In this document: positions 1 to 9,113 of the stretch, in pieces
How positions within the stretch are numbered: the first letter of the stretch is position 1
Layout of the letters: each line of letters starts with the position of its first letter
Assembly: GCF_013410545.1 (NCBI RefSeq)
Contig: NZ_JACCFV010000001.1
Coordinates: 558,001 to 622,000 of the forward strand
Source: Pseudoclavibacter chungangensis
Lineage (GTDB): Bacteria; Actinomycetota; Actinomycetes; Actinomycetales; Microbacteriaceae
DNA: 64,000 nucleotides
Direction: 5' to 3'
Notes under the pieces: generated by a model
What the model was told of the DNA's origin: nothing
Database searches by the model: none
The model's input: only the letters and a program-made list of their open reading frames with translations
Translations under genes and position numbers: made by a program

Positions 1-966
1 CCCGCGTCGCGCCGCCTCACGCGCCGGGCCACCCAGCCCGCCGCCCCGCGAGTCGACGACGGCGAGGATCTCGACACCGGCGTCCGCGAGGTCGAACGCG
101 GCACCGTAGGCGCTGTCGTTCGTCGTGAAGACAACCGCGCGGTCGCCGACACGCACGCCGAAGCGGTGCAGGAACGCGCGGGCCGACGTCGCGAGCAGGA
201 TGCCGGGGCGGTCGTTGTCCGCGAACACGACGGGACGCTCGTGCGCCCCGGTCGCGACGATCGTGCGCCCGGCGCGGATGCGCCACACGCGCTGCCGGAG
301 CGCGTCCGCGGGTGCCGTGTCACCGAGGTGGTCGCTGCGACGCTCGACGGCGAGCGCGAGGCCGTCGTCGTACAGGCCGAACACGGTCGTGCGTCGGAGC
401 ACGACGCCCCCGGCGGCCTCGAGCTCGTCGGCCGTGTATGCCGCCCAGCGGACGCCGTCGACACCCTCGATCGTGCGCGGCACCGCGTGCAGCGAGCCAC
501 CCACCTCGGGGTGCTCGTCGACGAGCGCGACGCGGGCGCCGGCCCGGGCGGCGTGGGTCGCCGCGACGAGCCCCGCGGGGCCCGCACCGACGACGAGCAC
601 GTCGACGTGCAGGTGCGCCGTGTCGTAGCGCGCCGGGTCGGGTTCGGTCGGCAGGACGCCCTGGCCGGGCACACCGTGTGCCGCGATGCCGGGGGCGAGC
701 TCGACGGTCGTGGCGAGCTGCATGGGGTCGGGGAACGGGGCCGTGATCTGCAGGAGGCCGTTCGGGTCCTCGGCCCACGCGGCGGCGATGCCGCGGGGAC
801 GACCGAACGTGATGCTCGTCGTGATCTCGTGGATGCCGTTCGCGAGGAGCGCGGAGGCGAGCGTGTCGCCCGGGTGCCCCGTCACGGTGCGGCCCTCGAA
901 ATCGAAGTCGATCGTGTGCGTGCGGTCGATGCGGCCGCCGGTCGGTGTGCGGTGAGTCTGGGTCAT
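1..966 (-). CDS. soxA: Sarcosine oxidase alpha subunit (C-terminus beyond window)
   Basis: Large subunit of heterotetrameric sarcosine oxidase, which oxidises sarcosine to glycine and passes the methyl carbon to tetrahydrofolate. About 322 residues are visible. They begin MTQTHRTPTGGRID and contain an N-terminal 2Fe-2S-ferredoxin-like region followed by a dinucleotide-binding motif VVGAGPAG near residue 125 and an ATGAHE motif. The family is usually 900-1000 aa, so roughly two thirds lies left of position 1. The ATG overlaps the soxD stop by 4 nt (ATGA), indicating translational coupling in a glyA-soxB-soxD-soxA operon. The order of genes makes this assignment firm; a glycine-cleavage-like C-terminal domain is expected outside the window but cannot be seen. 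Confidence 0.9.
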   Translation of the reverse strand, partial: MTQTHRTPTGGRIDRTHTIDFDFEGRTVTGHPGDTLASALLANGIHEITTSITFGRPRGIAAAWAEDPNGLLQITAPFPDPMQLATTVELAPGIAAHGVPGQGVLPTEPDPARYDTAHLHVDVLVVGAGPAGLVAATHAARAGARVALVDEHPEVGGSLHAVPRTIEGVDGVRWAAYTADELEAAGGVVLRRTTVFGLYDDGLALAVERRSDHLGDTAPADALRQRVWRIRAGRTIVATGAHERPVVFADNDRPGILLATSARAFLHRFGVRVGDRAVVFTTNDSAYGAAFDLADAGVEILAVVDSRGGGLGGPAREAARRG

Positions 967-1331
967 CGTGCGTCCGTTGGTTCGAGAGCGGCGACGGCGT
1001 GGGCGTCGTGGTCCGGCGATGCGGCGGCGGGAGCGCTCGCGCGGGGCGCGAGCACGGGGACGTCGGGGCGAGGAGCACCGATCGGGTAGACGGCAAGGAA
1101 CCGGTAGGTCACGGTGTCGCGCACGGCGTTGAACCACCGGCGGCAGCCGACCGTGTGCACCCAGCGTTCGGCGAACGCACCCTGGGGGTTGTCGCGGAAG
1201 AACACGTAGTGCGCCCACTCGGTGTCGTCGAGCTCCGCGGGGTTCTCGGGGTAGGCGATGTGTGCCTCGCCGCCGTAGCCGAACTCGTTCTCCTCGCGGG
1301 GTCCGCACCAGGGGCAGTCGATGAGTTGCAT
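963..1331 (-). CDS. soxD: Sarcosine oxidase delta subunit
   Basis: Small subunit (122 aa) of heterotetrameric sarcosine oxidase; family members bind zinc and hold the complex together. It starts MQLIDCPWCGPREENEF, and the CPWCG pair plus later His and Cys residues are the family's zinc ligands. The tail after about residue 95 is a proline/alanine-rich extension (PVLAPRASAPAAASPD) longer than in many homologues. It lies 22 nt after soxB, and its stop overlaps the soxA start. The ATG was chosen because it directly precedes the conserved family N-terminus; the longer open frame upstream is only the shadow of soxB. Confidence 0.92.
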   Translation of the reverse strand: MQLIDCPWCGPREENEFGYGGEAHIAYPENPAELDDTEWAHYVFFRDNPQGAFAERWVHTVGCRRWFNAVRDTVTYRFLAVYPIGAPRPDVPVLAPRASAPAAASPDHDAHAVAALEPTDAR

Positions 1332-1353
1332 GTGGATTCCGTTCTGCTCGGAG

Positions 1354-2595
1354 CTAGTGGGCGACCGCGGCGGCGCCGTGTTCGTCGACGAGTCGGCCCG
1401 AGACGAAGCGGTCGAGCGCGAAGGGGGCGACGAGCGGGTGGGGCGTGCCCGTCGCGACGGTGTGCGCGAACGTGTCGCCGATGCCCGGTGTCGCCTTGAA
1501 GCCGCCGGTTCCCCAGCCGCAGTTGAGGAAGAGGTTCTCGTACGGTGTGAGCCCGACGATGGGCGAGGCGTCGGGCGTGACGTCGACGACCCCGCCCCAC
1601 GTGCGCAGCAGGTGCGCCCGCGCGAACACGGGGAACAGTTCGACGGCGGCCGCCATCTGGCGTTCGATGATGTGGAACGGGCCACGCTGGCCGAAGCCGT
1701 TGAACGCGTCGACACCGGCACCCATGACGAGTTCGCCCTTGTGCGCCTGCGAGACGTACACGTGCACGGCGTTCGACATGACGACCGTCGGATGCACGGG
1801 CTCGAGCAGCTCCGAGACGAGTGCCTGCAGCGGGTGGCTCTGGATGGGGATGCGGATGCCGAGCTCGTCGGTGAGGGTCGCCGTCCGTCCGGCGGCGGCG
1901 AGCGCGACACGTCCCGCGCCGATGTCGCCGCGGCTCGTGCGCACGCCCGTGACGCGGTCGCCCTCCGTGAGGAAGCCCGTCACCTGGGTGTCCTGGATGA
2001 GGTGCACGCCGGCCTCGGCGGCCTTCCGGGCGAAGCCCCACGCGACGTAGTCGTGCTTCGCGATGCCCGCGCTCGGCTGGTAGGTGGCGCCGAGGACCGG
2101 GTAGCGGATGTCGTCGGACGTGTTGACGATCGGGCAGATCTCCTTCACGCCGTCGGCGTCGACCCATTCGGCGTCGACCCGGTTGAGTCGGTTCGCCTCG
2201 ACGCGTCGGCGGGAGTCGCGGACGTCCTGCAGCGTGTGGGCGAGGTTGAGCACGCCGCGCTGGCTGAACAGGATGGGGTACTCGAGGTCGTCCTCGAGTC
2301 CCTCCCACAGGTCGAGCGCGTGGTCGTAGAAGTTCGAGCTCTCGTCCCACAGGTAGTTGGAGCGGATGATGGTCGTGTTGCGCGCCATGTTCCCGCCCGC
2401 GAGCCAACCGCGCTCGATGACCGCGACGTCGGTGATGCCGTGGTTCTTGACGAGGTAGTAGGCGGTCGCGAGGCCGTGCCCGCCGCCGCCGACGACGACG
2501 ACGTCGTAGTGGCGGCGTGGTTCGGGGCTGTTCCAGAGGTGGGTCGGGTGCTTCGGGAGCTCGGCGCCCGGGGTGCGCGGGGTCGGTCTGGTCAT
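1354..2595 (-). CDS. soxB: Sarcosine oxidase beta subunit
   Basis: Catalytic flavoprotein subunit (413 aa) that oxidises sarcosine. Residues 29-50 hold the FAD-binding Rossmann motif ([19 protein letters not shown]), followed by [15 protein letters not shown], a signature of the DAO-type beta subunit. The C-terminal part carries the second FAD-site sequence ([16 protein letters not shown]). Length is typical of SoxB (about 400 aa). The start lies 7 nt after the glyA stop, so the two are cotranscribed. The product works with SoxA, SoxD and an expected SoxG to convert sarcosine to glycine while charging tetrahydrofolate; GlyA, encoded upstream, interconverts glycine and serine with the same carrier. 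Confidence 0.95.
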   Translation of the reverse strand: MTRPTPRTPGAELPKHPTHLWNSPEPRRHYDVVVVGGGGHGLATAYYLVKNHGITDVAVIERGWLAGGNMARNTTIIRSNYLWDESSNFYDHALDLWEGLEDDLEYPILFSQRGVLNLAHTLQDVRDSRRRVEANRLNRVDAEWVDADGVKEICPIVNTSDDIRYPVLGATYQPSAGIAKHDYVAWGFARKAAEAGVHLIQDTQVTGFLTEGDRVTGVRTSRGDIGAGRVALAAAGRTATLTDELGIRIPIQSHPLQALVSELLEPVHPTVVMSNAVHVYVSQAHKGELVMGAGVDAFNGFGQRGPFHIIERQMAAAVELFPVFARAHLLRTWGGVVDVTPDASPIVGLTPYENLFLNCGWGTGGFKATPGIGDTFAHTVATGTPHPLVAPFALDRFVSGRLVDEHGAAAVAH

Positions 2596-2602
2596 GCGCG
2601 GG

Positions 2603-3904
2603 TCACGCTCCGTATCCGAGGTAGAGGGGGAATCGGTCGGCGAGCGCGGCGGCGCGCGCGGCGAGCGCCTCGAGGTCCTCGTCGTCGAGTTCGGGGCGCA
2701 GCGCGGTCGCGATGATGTCGGCGACCTCGGTGAACTCGGCGTCGCCGAAGCCGCGGGCGGCGAGCGCGGGCGTGCCGATGCGGACGCCCGAGCTCACCAT
2801 CGGCGGGCGGGGGTCGAACGGCACGGCGTTGCGGTTGACGGTGATGCCGACGCGGTCGAGGCGATCCTCCGCCTGCTTGCCGTCGAGCTCGGAGTTCCGC
2901 AGGTCGACGAGCACGAGGTGCACATCGGTCCCGCCGCTCACGACGCCGATGCCGGCCTCGGTGGCGTCGTCCCGCAGGAGCCGCTCGGCGAGGATCGCGG
3001 CGCCGCGGAGCGTGCGCTCCTGGCGCTCGCGGAAGGCGGGCTCGGCGGCGAGCTTGAACGCGACGGCCTTCGCGGCGACGACGTGCTCGAGCGGACCGCC
3101 CTGCTGACCGGGGAACACCGAGCTGTTGAAGCGCTTGGCGTACTCGTTCGTCGCGAGGATGATGCCACCGCGCGGGCCGCCGAGCGTCTTGTGCGTCGTC
3201 GACGTCACGACGTGCGCGTGGGGCACGGGGTTCGGGTGGACGCCCGCGGCGACGAGGCCCGCGAAGTGCGCCATGTCGACCATGAGGGTCGCGTCCACGA
3301 GATCGGCGATGCGGCGGAACTCGGCGAAGTCGAGCTGTCGCGGGTACGCCGACCAGCCCGCGACGATGAGCTTCGGGCGGTGCTCGAGGGCGAGGCGCTC
3401 GATCTCGGCGTAGTCGACTCGGTGGTCGTCCTCGCGCACGTGGTAGGCGACGGGGCGGTAGAGCTTGCCGGAGAAGTTGAGGCGCATGCCGTGGGTGAGG
3501 TGCCCGCCGTGGGCGAGGTCGAGCCCGAGGATCGTGTCGCCCGGTTCGAGCAGGGCGGCCATCGCGGCGGCGTTCGCCTGCGCGCCCGAGTGGGGCTGGA
3601 CGTTCGCGTATTCTGCGCCGAAGAGCGCCTTCACGCGGTCGATCGCGAGCTGCTCGATGACGTCGACGTGCTCGCACCCGCCGTAGTAGCGACGGCCGGG
3701 GTAGCCCTCGGCGTACTTGTTCGTGAGTACCGACCCCTGGGCCGCCATGACGGCGAGGGGAGCGAAGTTCTCGCTCGCGATCATCTCGAGCGTGCCGCGC
3801 TGTCGGCCGAGCTCCGCATCGAGCGCCGCCTGCACCTCGGGGTCGATCGCCCCGAGCTCCGCAGTCATGGTGTCGGTCGCCGGTGCCGTCCCGGTTGCTG
3901 TCAT
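2603..3904 (-). CDS. glyA: Serine hydroxymethyltransferase, sox-operon copy
   Basis: Interconverts serine and glycine with tetrahydrofolate as one-carbon carrier, using PLP in the cytoplasm. The 433-aa protein has the family landmarks [37 protein letters not shown] and the PLP-lysine motif [14 protein letters not shown]. The start was set at the ATG preceded by GGAG, 8 nt upstream (MTATGTAP); the open frame extends further but without a ribosome-binding site. It is first in the glyA-soxBDA operon, as in other sarcosine-degrading actinobacteria and rhizobia, so this is probably a catabolic copy dedicated to sarcosine-derived glycine rather than the housekeeping enzyme. The divergent GntR gene is the likely regulator. 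Confidence 0.94.
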   Translation of the reverse strand: MTATGTAPATDTMTAELGAIDPEVQAALDAELGRQRGTLEMIASENFAPLAVMAAQGSVLTNKYAEGYPGRRYYGGCEHVDVIEQLAIDRVKALFGAEYANVQPHSGAQANAAAMAALLEPGDTILGLDLAHGGHLTHGMRLNFSGKLYRPVAYHVREDDHRVDYAEIERLALEHRPKLIVAGWSAYPRQLDFAEFRRIADLVDATLMVDMAHFAGLVAAGVHPNPVPHAHVVTSTTHKTLGGPRGGIILATNEYAKRFNSSVFPGQQGGPLEHVVAAKAVAFKLAAEPAFRERQERTLRGAAILAERLLRDDATEAGIGVVSGGTDVHLVLVDLRNSELDGKQAEDRLDRVGITVNRNAVPFDPRPPMVSSGVRIGTPALAARGFGDAEFTEVADIIATALRPELDDEDLEALAARAAALADRFPLYLGYGA

Positions 3905-3929
3905 CGCCTGTTCTCCATCTGACCGTGAA

Positions 3930-3952
3930 CTGATATATGAGTGATGGATCAG
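3930..3952. promoter_or_regulatory. Candidate GntR operator between glyA operon and gntR
   Basis: The 123-nt space between the divergent glyA and gntR genes holds an AT-rich island containing the inverted repeat CTGAT-N13-ATCAG and a near-palindromic TGATATATGA. Both orientations offer TA-rich -10-like hexamers here. FCD-type GntR repressors usually bind such short inverted repeats in the promoter they share with their target operon. The site itself is an inference. Confidence 0.4.
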
Positions 3953-4027
3953 ATAGTATGTCGCTCGCGGGCAGGCCGTCAACCGATGGGCGTGCCGAGG
4001 ACGAGGCAGCCCGCGGAGGAGGGCGAG

Positions 4028-4735
4028 ATGACGAGCGCACCGGACACGGTCGACCCCACACCGCCCGCGCGCGAGGCGGAGGCGCGCGAGCGCGCACGGC
4101 TGGCCGGCTCGTTCGCCGAGTACGCGACGACCGTGCTCCGCGACCGGCTCATCGTGCTCGACCTGCAGCCCGGGACGCCCCTCAACGACGAGGCGCTCGG
4201 TCGGGAGCTCGGCATCGGTCGGACGCCCGTGCGGGAGGCGCTCAAGCGGCTCGAGGGCGAGCACCTCGTCACGGTGTACCCGCGGCGGGGCACCTTCGCG
4301 TCGGCCGTCGACCTGAGCGATCTCGCCTACATCACCGAGATCCGTGAGCGGCTCGAGCCCCTCGCCGCGGAACGGGCGGCACGCTCGGCGTCACCCGAGG
4401 CCCGTCGTGGCATGCGTGAACTCGCCGACGCCCTGGAGCGACTCCAGCCGGGTGCAGCGGGTGCCGCCGAGGCCCTGCGCTACGACCTCGACGTGCACCG
4501 GAGCATCTACGCGGCGAACGGAAATCCGCACCTCGAGGAGGACCTGCGCAAGTACGACAATCTCGCGACGCGCATCTGGTGCTTCGTCGCCGACCGGCTC
4601 CCCGACGTGAGCGGCAACGTCGCCGAGCACATCGCGCTGCTCCGCGACATCGCGGAGGGGCGGGCGGCCGAGGCAGCCGAGCACGCTCGGGAGCACGTGT
4701 CCGGGTTCGAGCGTCTCGTGCGCTCCGTCATCTGA
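4028..4735 (+). CDS. GntR-family regulator (FCD type), likely of sarcosine operon
   Basis: Transcription factor of 235 aa with an N-terminal winged helix (residues about 28-90, including [21 protein letters not shown]) and a C-terminal FCD ligand-binding domain with histidines suited to metal binding ([27 protein letters not shown]). The start is the ATG preceded by GGAGGAGGGCGAG; the upstream in-frame ATG codons lack such a site. It is transcribed divergently from glyA-soxBDA, so it most likely controls one-carbon/sarcosine catabolism. The effector is unknown. Confidence 0.85.
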   Translation: MTSAPDTVDPTPPAREAEARERARLAGSFAEYATTVLRDRLIVLDLQPGTPLNDEALGRELGIGRTPVREALKRLEGEHLVTVYPRRGTFASAVDLSDLAYITEIRERLEPLAAERAARSASPEARRGMRELADALERLQPGAAGAAEALRYDLDVHRSIYAANGNPHLEEDLRKYDNLATRIWCFVADRLPDVSGNVAEHIALLRDIAEGRAAEAAEHAREHVSGFERLVRSVI

Positions 4736-4783
4736 GCGAGCGTCGACCCGCTGCCCGCGCCCGGGTGACGGCCCCGGGAACGA

Positions 4784-4816
4784 CGACGGCCCCGCTCGTG
4801 GCGAGCGGGGCCGTCG
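4784..4816. terminator. Bidirectional hairpin terminator (gntR / phoU)
   Basis: Perfect 15-bp inverted repeat starting CGACGGCCCC with a 3-nt loop between the converging gntR and phoU genes. No U tract follows, as is common in high-GC actinobacteria. Confidence 0.75.
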
Positions 4817-4824
4817 GGGTTCGG

Positions 4825-5499
4825 TCAGGCGTTCGGCGTGGCAGCTTCCTTCTGCTGCAGCCACTCGCCGGAGCTGAGGTACTGGATCTTCTTCGCGATC
4901 GAGACCGCGTGGTCGGCGAAACGCTCGTGGTAGCGGCTCGCGAGCGTCGCGTCGACGACCTCGGTCGGGTGGTTCACGTCGGTACCGTTGCCGAGCAGCG
5001 CGTCGAAGATCGACTTGTGGAGCCCGTCGACGATGTCGTCACGGCGCTTGATGTCCTCGGCGAGCTCGTTGTCCTCGGTGTCGAGGAGCTTCACGAGCTG
5101 GCGGGCGATCTCGACGTCGTTGCGGCCCATCTCGCCGAAGACCTCGCGCAGATCGCGCGGGCCGACCTGCTGCGGGAAGCGGAACCGGGCGAGCTGCGCG
5201 ATGTGGGCCGCGATGTCGCCCATGCGCTCGAGCGAGGCGCTGATGCGTAGCGCGCTGACGACGATACGGAGGTCGCGGGCGACGGGGGCCTGGCGGGCCA
5301 GGATCTCGATCGCGAGTTCGTCGAGCTGGATGGCCCGCTCATCGATGTGCTGGTCGTCGGCGATGACCCGCTCGGCGAGCGCCACGTCCGACTCGGCGAA
5401 CGCGTGCGTGGCCTGTTCGATGGCGACCTGCACCAGCTCTGCGATCTCGACGAGGCCGTTCTGGACCTCGGCGAGCTCCTGCTGGAAAACTTCGCGCAT
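4825..5499 (-). CDS. phoU: Phosphate-signalling protein PhoU
   Basis: Cytoplasmic adaptor (224 aa) that links the Pst phosphate transporter to a SenX3-type kinase and damps the phosphate-starvation response. It is all-helical, with the PhoU repeat ending ...RIVVSALRISASLERMGDIAAHIAQLARFR and its second copy ...RYHERFADHAVSIAKKIQYL. The metal-binding ExxxD-type motifs (ERMGDIAAH, ERFADHAVS) are present. The start is the ATG preceded by AAGGAAGAAC. It is divergent from the senX3-regX3 pair, the order seen in mycobacteria and relatives, so the three genes form one phosphate-sensing locus. Confidence 0.93.
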   Translation of the reverse strand: MREVFQQELAEVQNGLVEIAELVQVAIEQATHAFAESDVALAERVIADDQHIDERAIQLDELAIEILARQAPVARDLRIVVSALRISASLERMGDIAAHIAQLARFRFPQQVGPRDLREVFGEMGRNDVEIARQLVKLLDTEDNELAEDIKRRDDIVDGLHKSIFDALLGNGTDVNHPTEVVDATLASRYHERFADHAVSIAKKIQYLSSGEWLQQKEAATPNA

Positions 5500-5752
5500 G
5501 TTCTTCCTTACGTTCACGAATGGCTTGTCGGGCGGCAGGCTGCCGCACGGACCCTTCGTGCAGGGTCCGGGCCCCCACCATAGATCCGTCAAGTGACGGG
5601 ACGGTGTACCTGCGGTGACGCGGCGAGGGTCACGGGGGCATCGCGAGGCGCGTTCGAACGATATTCTCTCACATTCGATCGGCGCCTGCCGCGGGGCCGC
5701 GACGCGGCCGGGACGCCACCTCGTGGGCAGGATTCCGTGTTCCGTGGATCCC

Positions 5753-5758
5753 TAGACT
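5753..5758 (+). promoter_or_regulatory. -10 box TAGACT giving a leaderless senX3 mRNA
   Basis: TAGACT ends 7 nt before the senX3 ATG and no Shine-Dalgarno sequence precedes that ATG. The geometry predicts transcription starting at or within a base of the start codon. Confidence 0.6.
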
Positions 5759-5765
5759 GCTCGAT

Positions 5766-6905
5766 ATGGACTCGTCGCTCGCGATCGTCATCGCCACCGC
5801 ACTCGGGTTCCTGATCGGCGGCGGATTCGTGGCCCTGCTCCACGTCGCCGACCAGCACCGCCAGCAGGCACGCGCCGTGCTCGAGCCTCGGCTGCCGGAC
5901 GGTATCGAGCACCTCCTGGGCGCACTCGACTCGATCGTCATCGTGTGCGATCCGTCGCACAACGTCTACCAGTCGTCACCGGGGGCGACCTCGAAGGGGC
6001 TCGTGCTGCGTGGCGGCCGTCTCGCGACGCCCGTCGGCGAGCTCGTCGACGCCGTGCGCCGAGCCGGCGAGCCGATCACGCGAGACCTCGAGATCCCTCG
6101 CGGGCCCTTCGGCAGTGCCGAGCTCATGCTGCGCGTCCGCGCCGCGCCGCTCGCGACCCGGTTCATCCTCATCCTCGCCGACGATCGCACGGAGGCGGTT
6201 CGCGTCGAGAACGTGCGGCGGGATTTCGTCGCGAACGTCAGCCACGAGCTGAAAACGCCCATCGGGGCCGTCTCTCTTCTCGCGGAGGCGATCGACGCGG
6301 CCGCCGACGATCCGGAGCAGGTGCGCTACTTCACCGATCGACTCGTCACCGAGGCCGGTCGCCTCGGCAAGCTGACGAACGAGCTCATCAACCTCTCCCG
6401 CCTGCAGTCGGCCGACTCGCTCGAGAAGGCGGAGATCCTCGAACTCCGACCGATCGTGGAACAGGCCGTGGACCAGGCGCGGGTCGCGGCCGACGCGAAA
6501 CGCATCTCGATCACGCTCGCGGAGGGGTCGGGGGAGCGCGTCTACGCGGACCCGGGCCTCCTCGTCATGGGGTTCCACAACCTCGTCGCGAACGCGATCA
6601 ACTACTCACCGGAGGGCTCGGGCATCGGCATCGGCATCCGCACGGTCGACGGCGGTGTCGAGGTCGCGGTGACCGACCAGGGCATCGGTATCGCGCCCGA
6701 GGACCAGGGCCGCGTGTTCGAGCGGTTCTTCCGCGTCGACGCCGCTCGCTCCCGCCTCACGGGCGGGACGGGGCTCGGGCTCAGTATCGTCAAGCACGTC
6801 GTCGAGAACCACGGTGGCGACATCCGGCTCTGGTCGCAGCCGGGCCGGGGGTCGACGTTCACGGTCCGCCTCCCGCTCGCCGATGCCGACGAGGTCGCGG
6901 CATGA
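5766..6905 (+). CDS. senX3: Sensor histidine kinase, SenX3-like
   Basis: Membrane histidine kinase (379 aa) paired with RegX3 and thought to sense phosphate limitation through PhoU. One N-terminal membrane segment (residues about 6-27) is followed by a degenerate PAS-like region (about 45-140). The phospho-acceptor motif ANVSHELKTP has His160. The ATPase domain shows the N box (HNLVANAINYSPEG), the DQGIGIAPED G1 box and the GGTGLGLSIVKHV G2 box. Only a single membrane helix is predicted and there is no periplasmic domain, as in mycobacterial SenX3. The ATG follows a TAGACT box by 7 nt, suggesting leaderless translation. The regX3 gene starts 45 nt downstream. Confidence 0.92.
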   Translation: MDSSLAIVIATALGFLIGGGFVALLHVADQHRQQARAVLEPRLPDGIEHLLGALDSIVIVCDPSHNVYQSSPGATSKGLVLRGGRLATPVGELVDAVRRAGEPITRDLEIPRGPFGSAELMLRVRAAPLATRFILILADDRTEAVRVENVRRDFVANVSHELKTPIGAVSLLAEAIDAAADDPEQVRYFTDRLVTEAGRLGKLTNELINLSRLQSADSLEKAEILELRPIVEQAVDQARVAADAKRISITLAEGSGERVYADPGLLVMGFHNLVANAINYSPEGSGIGIGIRTVDGGVEVAVTDQGIGIAPEDQGRVFERFFRVDAARSRLTGGTGLGLSIVKHVVENHGGDIRLWSQPGRGSTFTVRLPLADADEVAA

Positions 6906-6950
6906 GCCGCGGTTCACCCTCCGTTCGCCAAGTCGTTGCAGAATGAGCGG

Positions 6951-7637
6951 GTGACCAGGATCCTGCTCGTCGAGGACGAAGCCTCGCTCCACGAACCCCT
7001 GTCCTTCCTGCTCCGTCGCGAGGGATACGACCTCGAGGTCGCCGAGAACGGGATGGACGCCCTCGAGGCGTTCGACCGTGACGGTGCCGACCTCGTGCTG
7101 CTCGATCTCATGCTGCCCGGCATCGCCGGCACCGAGGTGTGTCGCCAGCTGCGCATGACCTCGTCGGTGCCGATCATCATGCTGACGGCGAAGGACAGCG
7201 AGGTCGACATCGTCGTGGGGCTCGAGCTCGGCGCGGACGACTACGTCACGAAGCCGTACTCGACGCGGGAGCTGCTCGCGCGGGTCCGTGCCGTGCTGCG
7301 GCGCAACGCGTCCAACGACGAGAACGCCGAGGACGACGGCGTCGTCGAGGTCGGTGACGTCCGCATGGACGTCGACGGGCACACGCTGCACGTCCGTGGG
7401 ACGGAGACGGCGATGCCGCTCAAGGAGTTCGAGCTGCTCGAGTTCCTCATGCGGAACGCCGGTCGTGTCCTCACGCGTGGCCAGCTCATCGACCGGGTGT
7501 GGGGCCCCGACTACTTCGGCGACACGAAGACGCTCGACGTCCACATCAAGCGCATCCGCTCGCGCATCGAGCCGGTTCCGTCCGCGCCCGAGCTGCTCGT
7601 CACCGTCCGCGGGCTCGGGTACCGGTACGAGGCATGA
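6951..7637 (+). CDS. regX3: Response regulator, RegX3-like (OmpR family)
   Basis: DNA-binding response regulator of 228 aa. The receiver domain has acidic residues ED at 8-9, phospho-acceptor Asp52 (LLDLMLPG) and the conserved Lys in VTKPYS. The C-terminal OmpR-type winged helix ends VRGLGYRYEA. The GTG start (TRILLVEDE) is preferred to the upstream TTG because it matches the family N-terminus. Neither has a convincing ribosome-binding site, and a weak CAGAAT box stands 6 nt before the GTG. Position and family point to control of phosphate-starvation genes together with the adjacent kinase and PhoU. Confidence 0.92.
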   Translation: MTRILLVEDEASLHEPLSFLLRREGYDLEVAENGMDALEAFDRDGADLVLLDLMLPGIAGTEVCRQLRMTSSVPIIMLTAKDSEVDIVVGLELGADDYVTKPYSTRELLARVRAVLRRNASNDENAEDDGVVEVGDVRMDVDGHTLHVRGTETAMPLKEFELLEFLMRNAGRVLTRGQLIDRVWGPDYFGDTKTLDVHIKRIRSRIEPVPSAPELLVTVRGLGYRYEA

Positions 7638-7692
7638 GCAGCGGGCGACGGTCCGTCGATCGATCCCTGCTGCACGGACCATCGCCGAAACG

Positions 7693-7728
7693 GAGGGCGG
7701 ACGATGTCGATCGACATCGTCCGCCCTC
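7693..7728. terminator. Perfect palindromic terminator after regX3
   Basis: An 18-bp arm starting GAGGGCGGAC is followed directly by its exact complement, flanked by AAACG and CGTTT. It separates convergent regX3 and the lipoprotein gene and can work in both directions. Confidence 0.75.
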
Positions 7729-7767
7729 CCGTTTCGCGTGGCACCCGGCCGCGGCGGGCGCCCGGGG

Positions 7768-8337
7768 TCAGGGGCCCTGGGGCTGTTCGGTGTCGACCGG
7801 CTCGAGCGTCTCGACCGGGTCGGTCGGTGACGGCGTCGACGGCGTCACGGTCGGCAGGTACGACCCGTACGGGGTGATCGAACCGTCGAGCACGGGCACG
7901 AAGGCCTGGACCGTCGTGCCGTTCGAGGACGTGAAGGTCACCTCGACCGTCGCGCCCGCGGCGAGGCGGACACCCTCGAGCACGAACTGCTCGCCGGTCC
8001 CGTAGCCGACCTCGATGATGCCCTCGTCGGCCGGGAACTCGATCTCACCGCTCGTCGAGTCGCCATCGGCCGAATACGACACCGTGAGCGTGCCCGCCTC
8101 GCCCGAGTGGTTGACGAGACCGAAGATGAAGTTCGCGGTCGTCGAGCTCGCGCCCGGGTCCTCGGGTGAGATGAGGAGGATCGCGTTGCGCACCTTGACG
8201 CCGCCGACGTCGACACCGACGCCATCGCTCGCGTCGTAGTGCAGCGTCGTTGCCTGCGGGCTGACGAGGGTGCAACCGGCGAGGCCCGCGGCGGCGGCCA
8301 GGGCGAGCACGAGGGATGCGGCGGCGCGGATCTTCAC
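7768..8337 (-). CDS. Conserved hypothetical lipoprotein
   Basis: A 189-aa exported protein with a lipoprotein signal peptide: positive MKIR, hydrophobic stretch to about residue 20, and lipobox LAGC. The mature part is beta-rich with many Thr, Ser and Gly residues (for example [18 protein letters not shown]) and ends in a proline/threonine-rich tail ([20 protein letters not shown]), typical of a linker that keeps a domain off the membrane or a wall-spanning segment. No catalytic motif is visible and I do not recognise a named family. It is divergent from carD and convergent with regX3, so it appears to be its own transcription unit. Confidence 0.8.
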   Translation of the reverse strand: MKIRAAASLVLALAAAAGLAGCTLVSPQATTLHYDASDGVGVDVGGVKVRNAILLISPEDPGASSTTANFIFGLVNHSGEAGTLTVSYSADGDSTSGEIEFPADEGIIEVGYGTGEQFVLEGVRLAAGATVEVTFTSSNGTTVQAFVPVLDGSITPYGSYLPTVTPSTPSPTDPVETLEPVDTEQPQGP

Positions 8338-8490
8338 GTCGGTGGCCTCCAGGAGCGGATTCGAAAGGGTGGGTCGTCCGCGTTCATCGCGGATTCGACG
8401 CGTTCAGCCTATCGGATCGAGGCGCCCGCGCGGCCGCCTGCGGCCATGCGGCGGCCATGCGGCGGCATACCCTACCACTACTTCTTTGTG

Positions 8491-8496
8491 ATAAGA
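8491..8496 (+). promoter_or_regulatory. carD promoter -10 box TAAGAT
   Basis: TAAGAT lies in an AT-rich patch 26 nt before the carD start, giving a short leader that holds the AAAGGGG ribosome-binding site. No clear -35 hexamer is seen. Confidence 0.5.
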
Positions 8497-8522
8497 TGCC
8501 CTATCGAAAGGGGTCCGCATAC

Positions 8523-9005
8523 ATGCAGTTTGAGGTCGGGGAGATCGTCGTCTACCCCCATCACGGCGCCGCCACCATTTCAGAGGTCAAGACCCGCTCC
8601 ATCAAGGGTGTTCAGAAGACCTTCCTGAAGCTCGAGGTCGCCCAGGGCGATCTCGTCATCGAGGTGCCCGCAGAGAACGTCGATCTCGTTGGCGTCCGTG
8701 ACGTCATCGGCAAGGAAGGGCTCGACAAGGTGTTCGAGGTGCTGCGCGCACCCATCACCGAGGAACCCACCAACTGGTCGCGCCGCTACAAGTCCAATCA
8801 GGAGAAGCTCGCGTCGGGTGACGTGATCAAGCTCTCCGAGGTCGTCCGCGACCTCTGGCGCCGCGATCAGGACCGTGGGCTCTCGGCCGGCGAGAAGCGC
8901 ATGCTCGCCAAGGCCCGACAGATCCTCGTGTCGGAGCTCGCGCTCGCCGAGAAGACCGATGAGGAGCGTGCCTCGACAGTGCTCGACGAGGTGCTCGCCT
9001 CCTAG
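8523..9005 (+). CDS. carD: RNA polymerase-binding transcription regulator CarD
   Basis: Essential actinobacterial factor (160 aa) that binds the RNA polymerase beta subunit and stabilises open promoter complexes, notably at rRNA promoters. The N-terminal Tudor-like RNAP-interacting domain starts [19 protein letters not shown]. The helical DNA-binding C-terminal domain carries the conserved tryptophan in NWSRRYKSN and the motif [16 protein letters not shown]. Length and sequence are typical. The ATG is preceded by AAAGGGG at a rather long spacing. A strong hairpin (9019-9050) separates it from cysS, so it is probably monocistronic. Confidence 0.95.
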   Translation: MQFEVGEIVVYPHHGAATISEVKTRSIKGVQKTFLKLEVAQGDLVIEVPAENVDLVGVRDVIGKEGLDKVFEVLRAPITEEPTNWSRRYKSNQEKLASGDVIKLSEVVRDLWRRDQDRGLSAGEKRMLAKARQILVSELALAEKTDEERASTVLDEVLAS

Positions 9006-9018
9006 TCCGCATCCCTCC

Positions 9019-9050
9019 CGTCGCCCCCGCTCACCCGAGCGGGGGCGACG
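9019..9050 (+). terminator. carD terminator hairpin
   Basis: A 14-bp perfect stem starting CGTCGCCCCC with loop ACCC lies 14 nt after the carD stop. Confidence 0.75.
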
Positions 9051-9113
9051 TCGTCTTCGGTGGGGCAGCGCGGGCCGCGGCAGCGGCTCCGTCCGCGCCC
9101 GTATGCTTGGGGC

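Noticed and set aside
5500..5590. N-terminal extension of PhoU (MTDLWWGPGP...)
   Set aside because: The ATG with AAGGAAG directly upstream gives the conserved family N-terminus. The extension has no ribosome-binding site and no homology.
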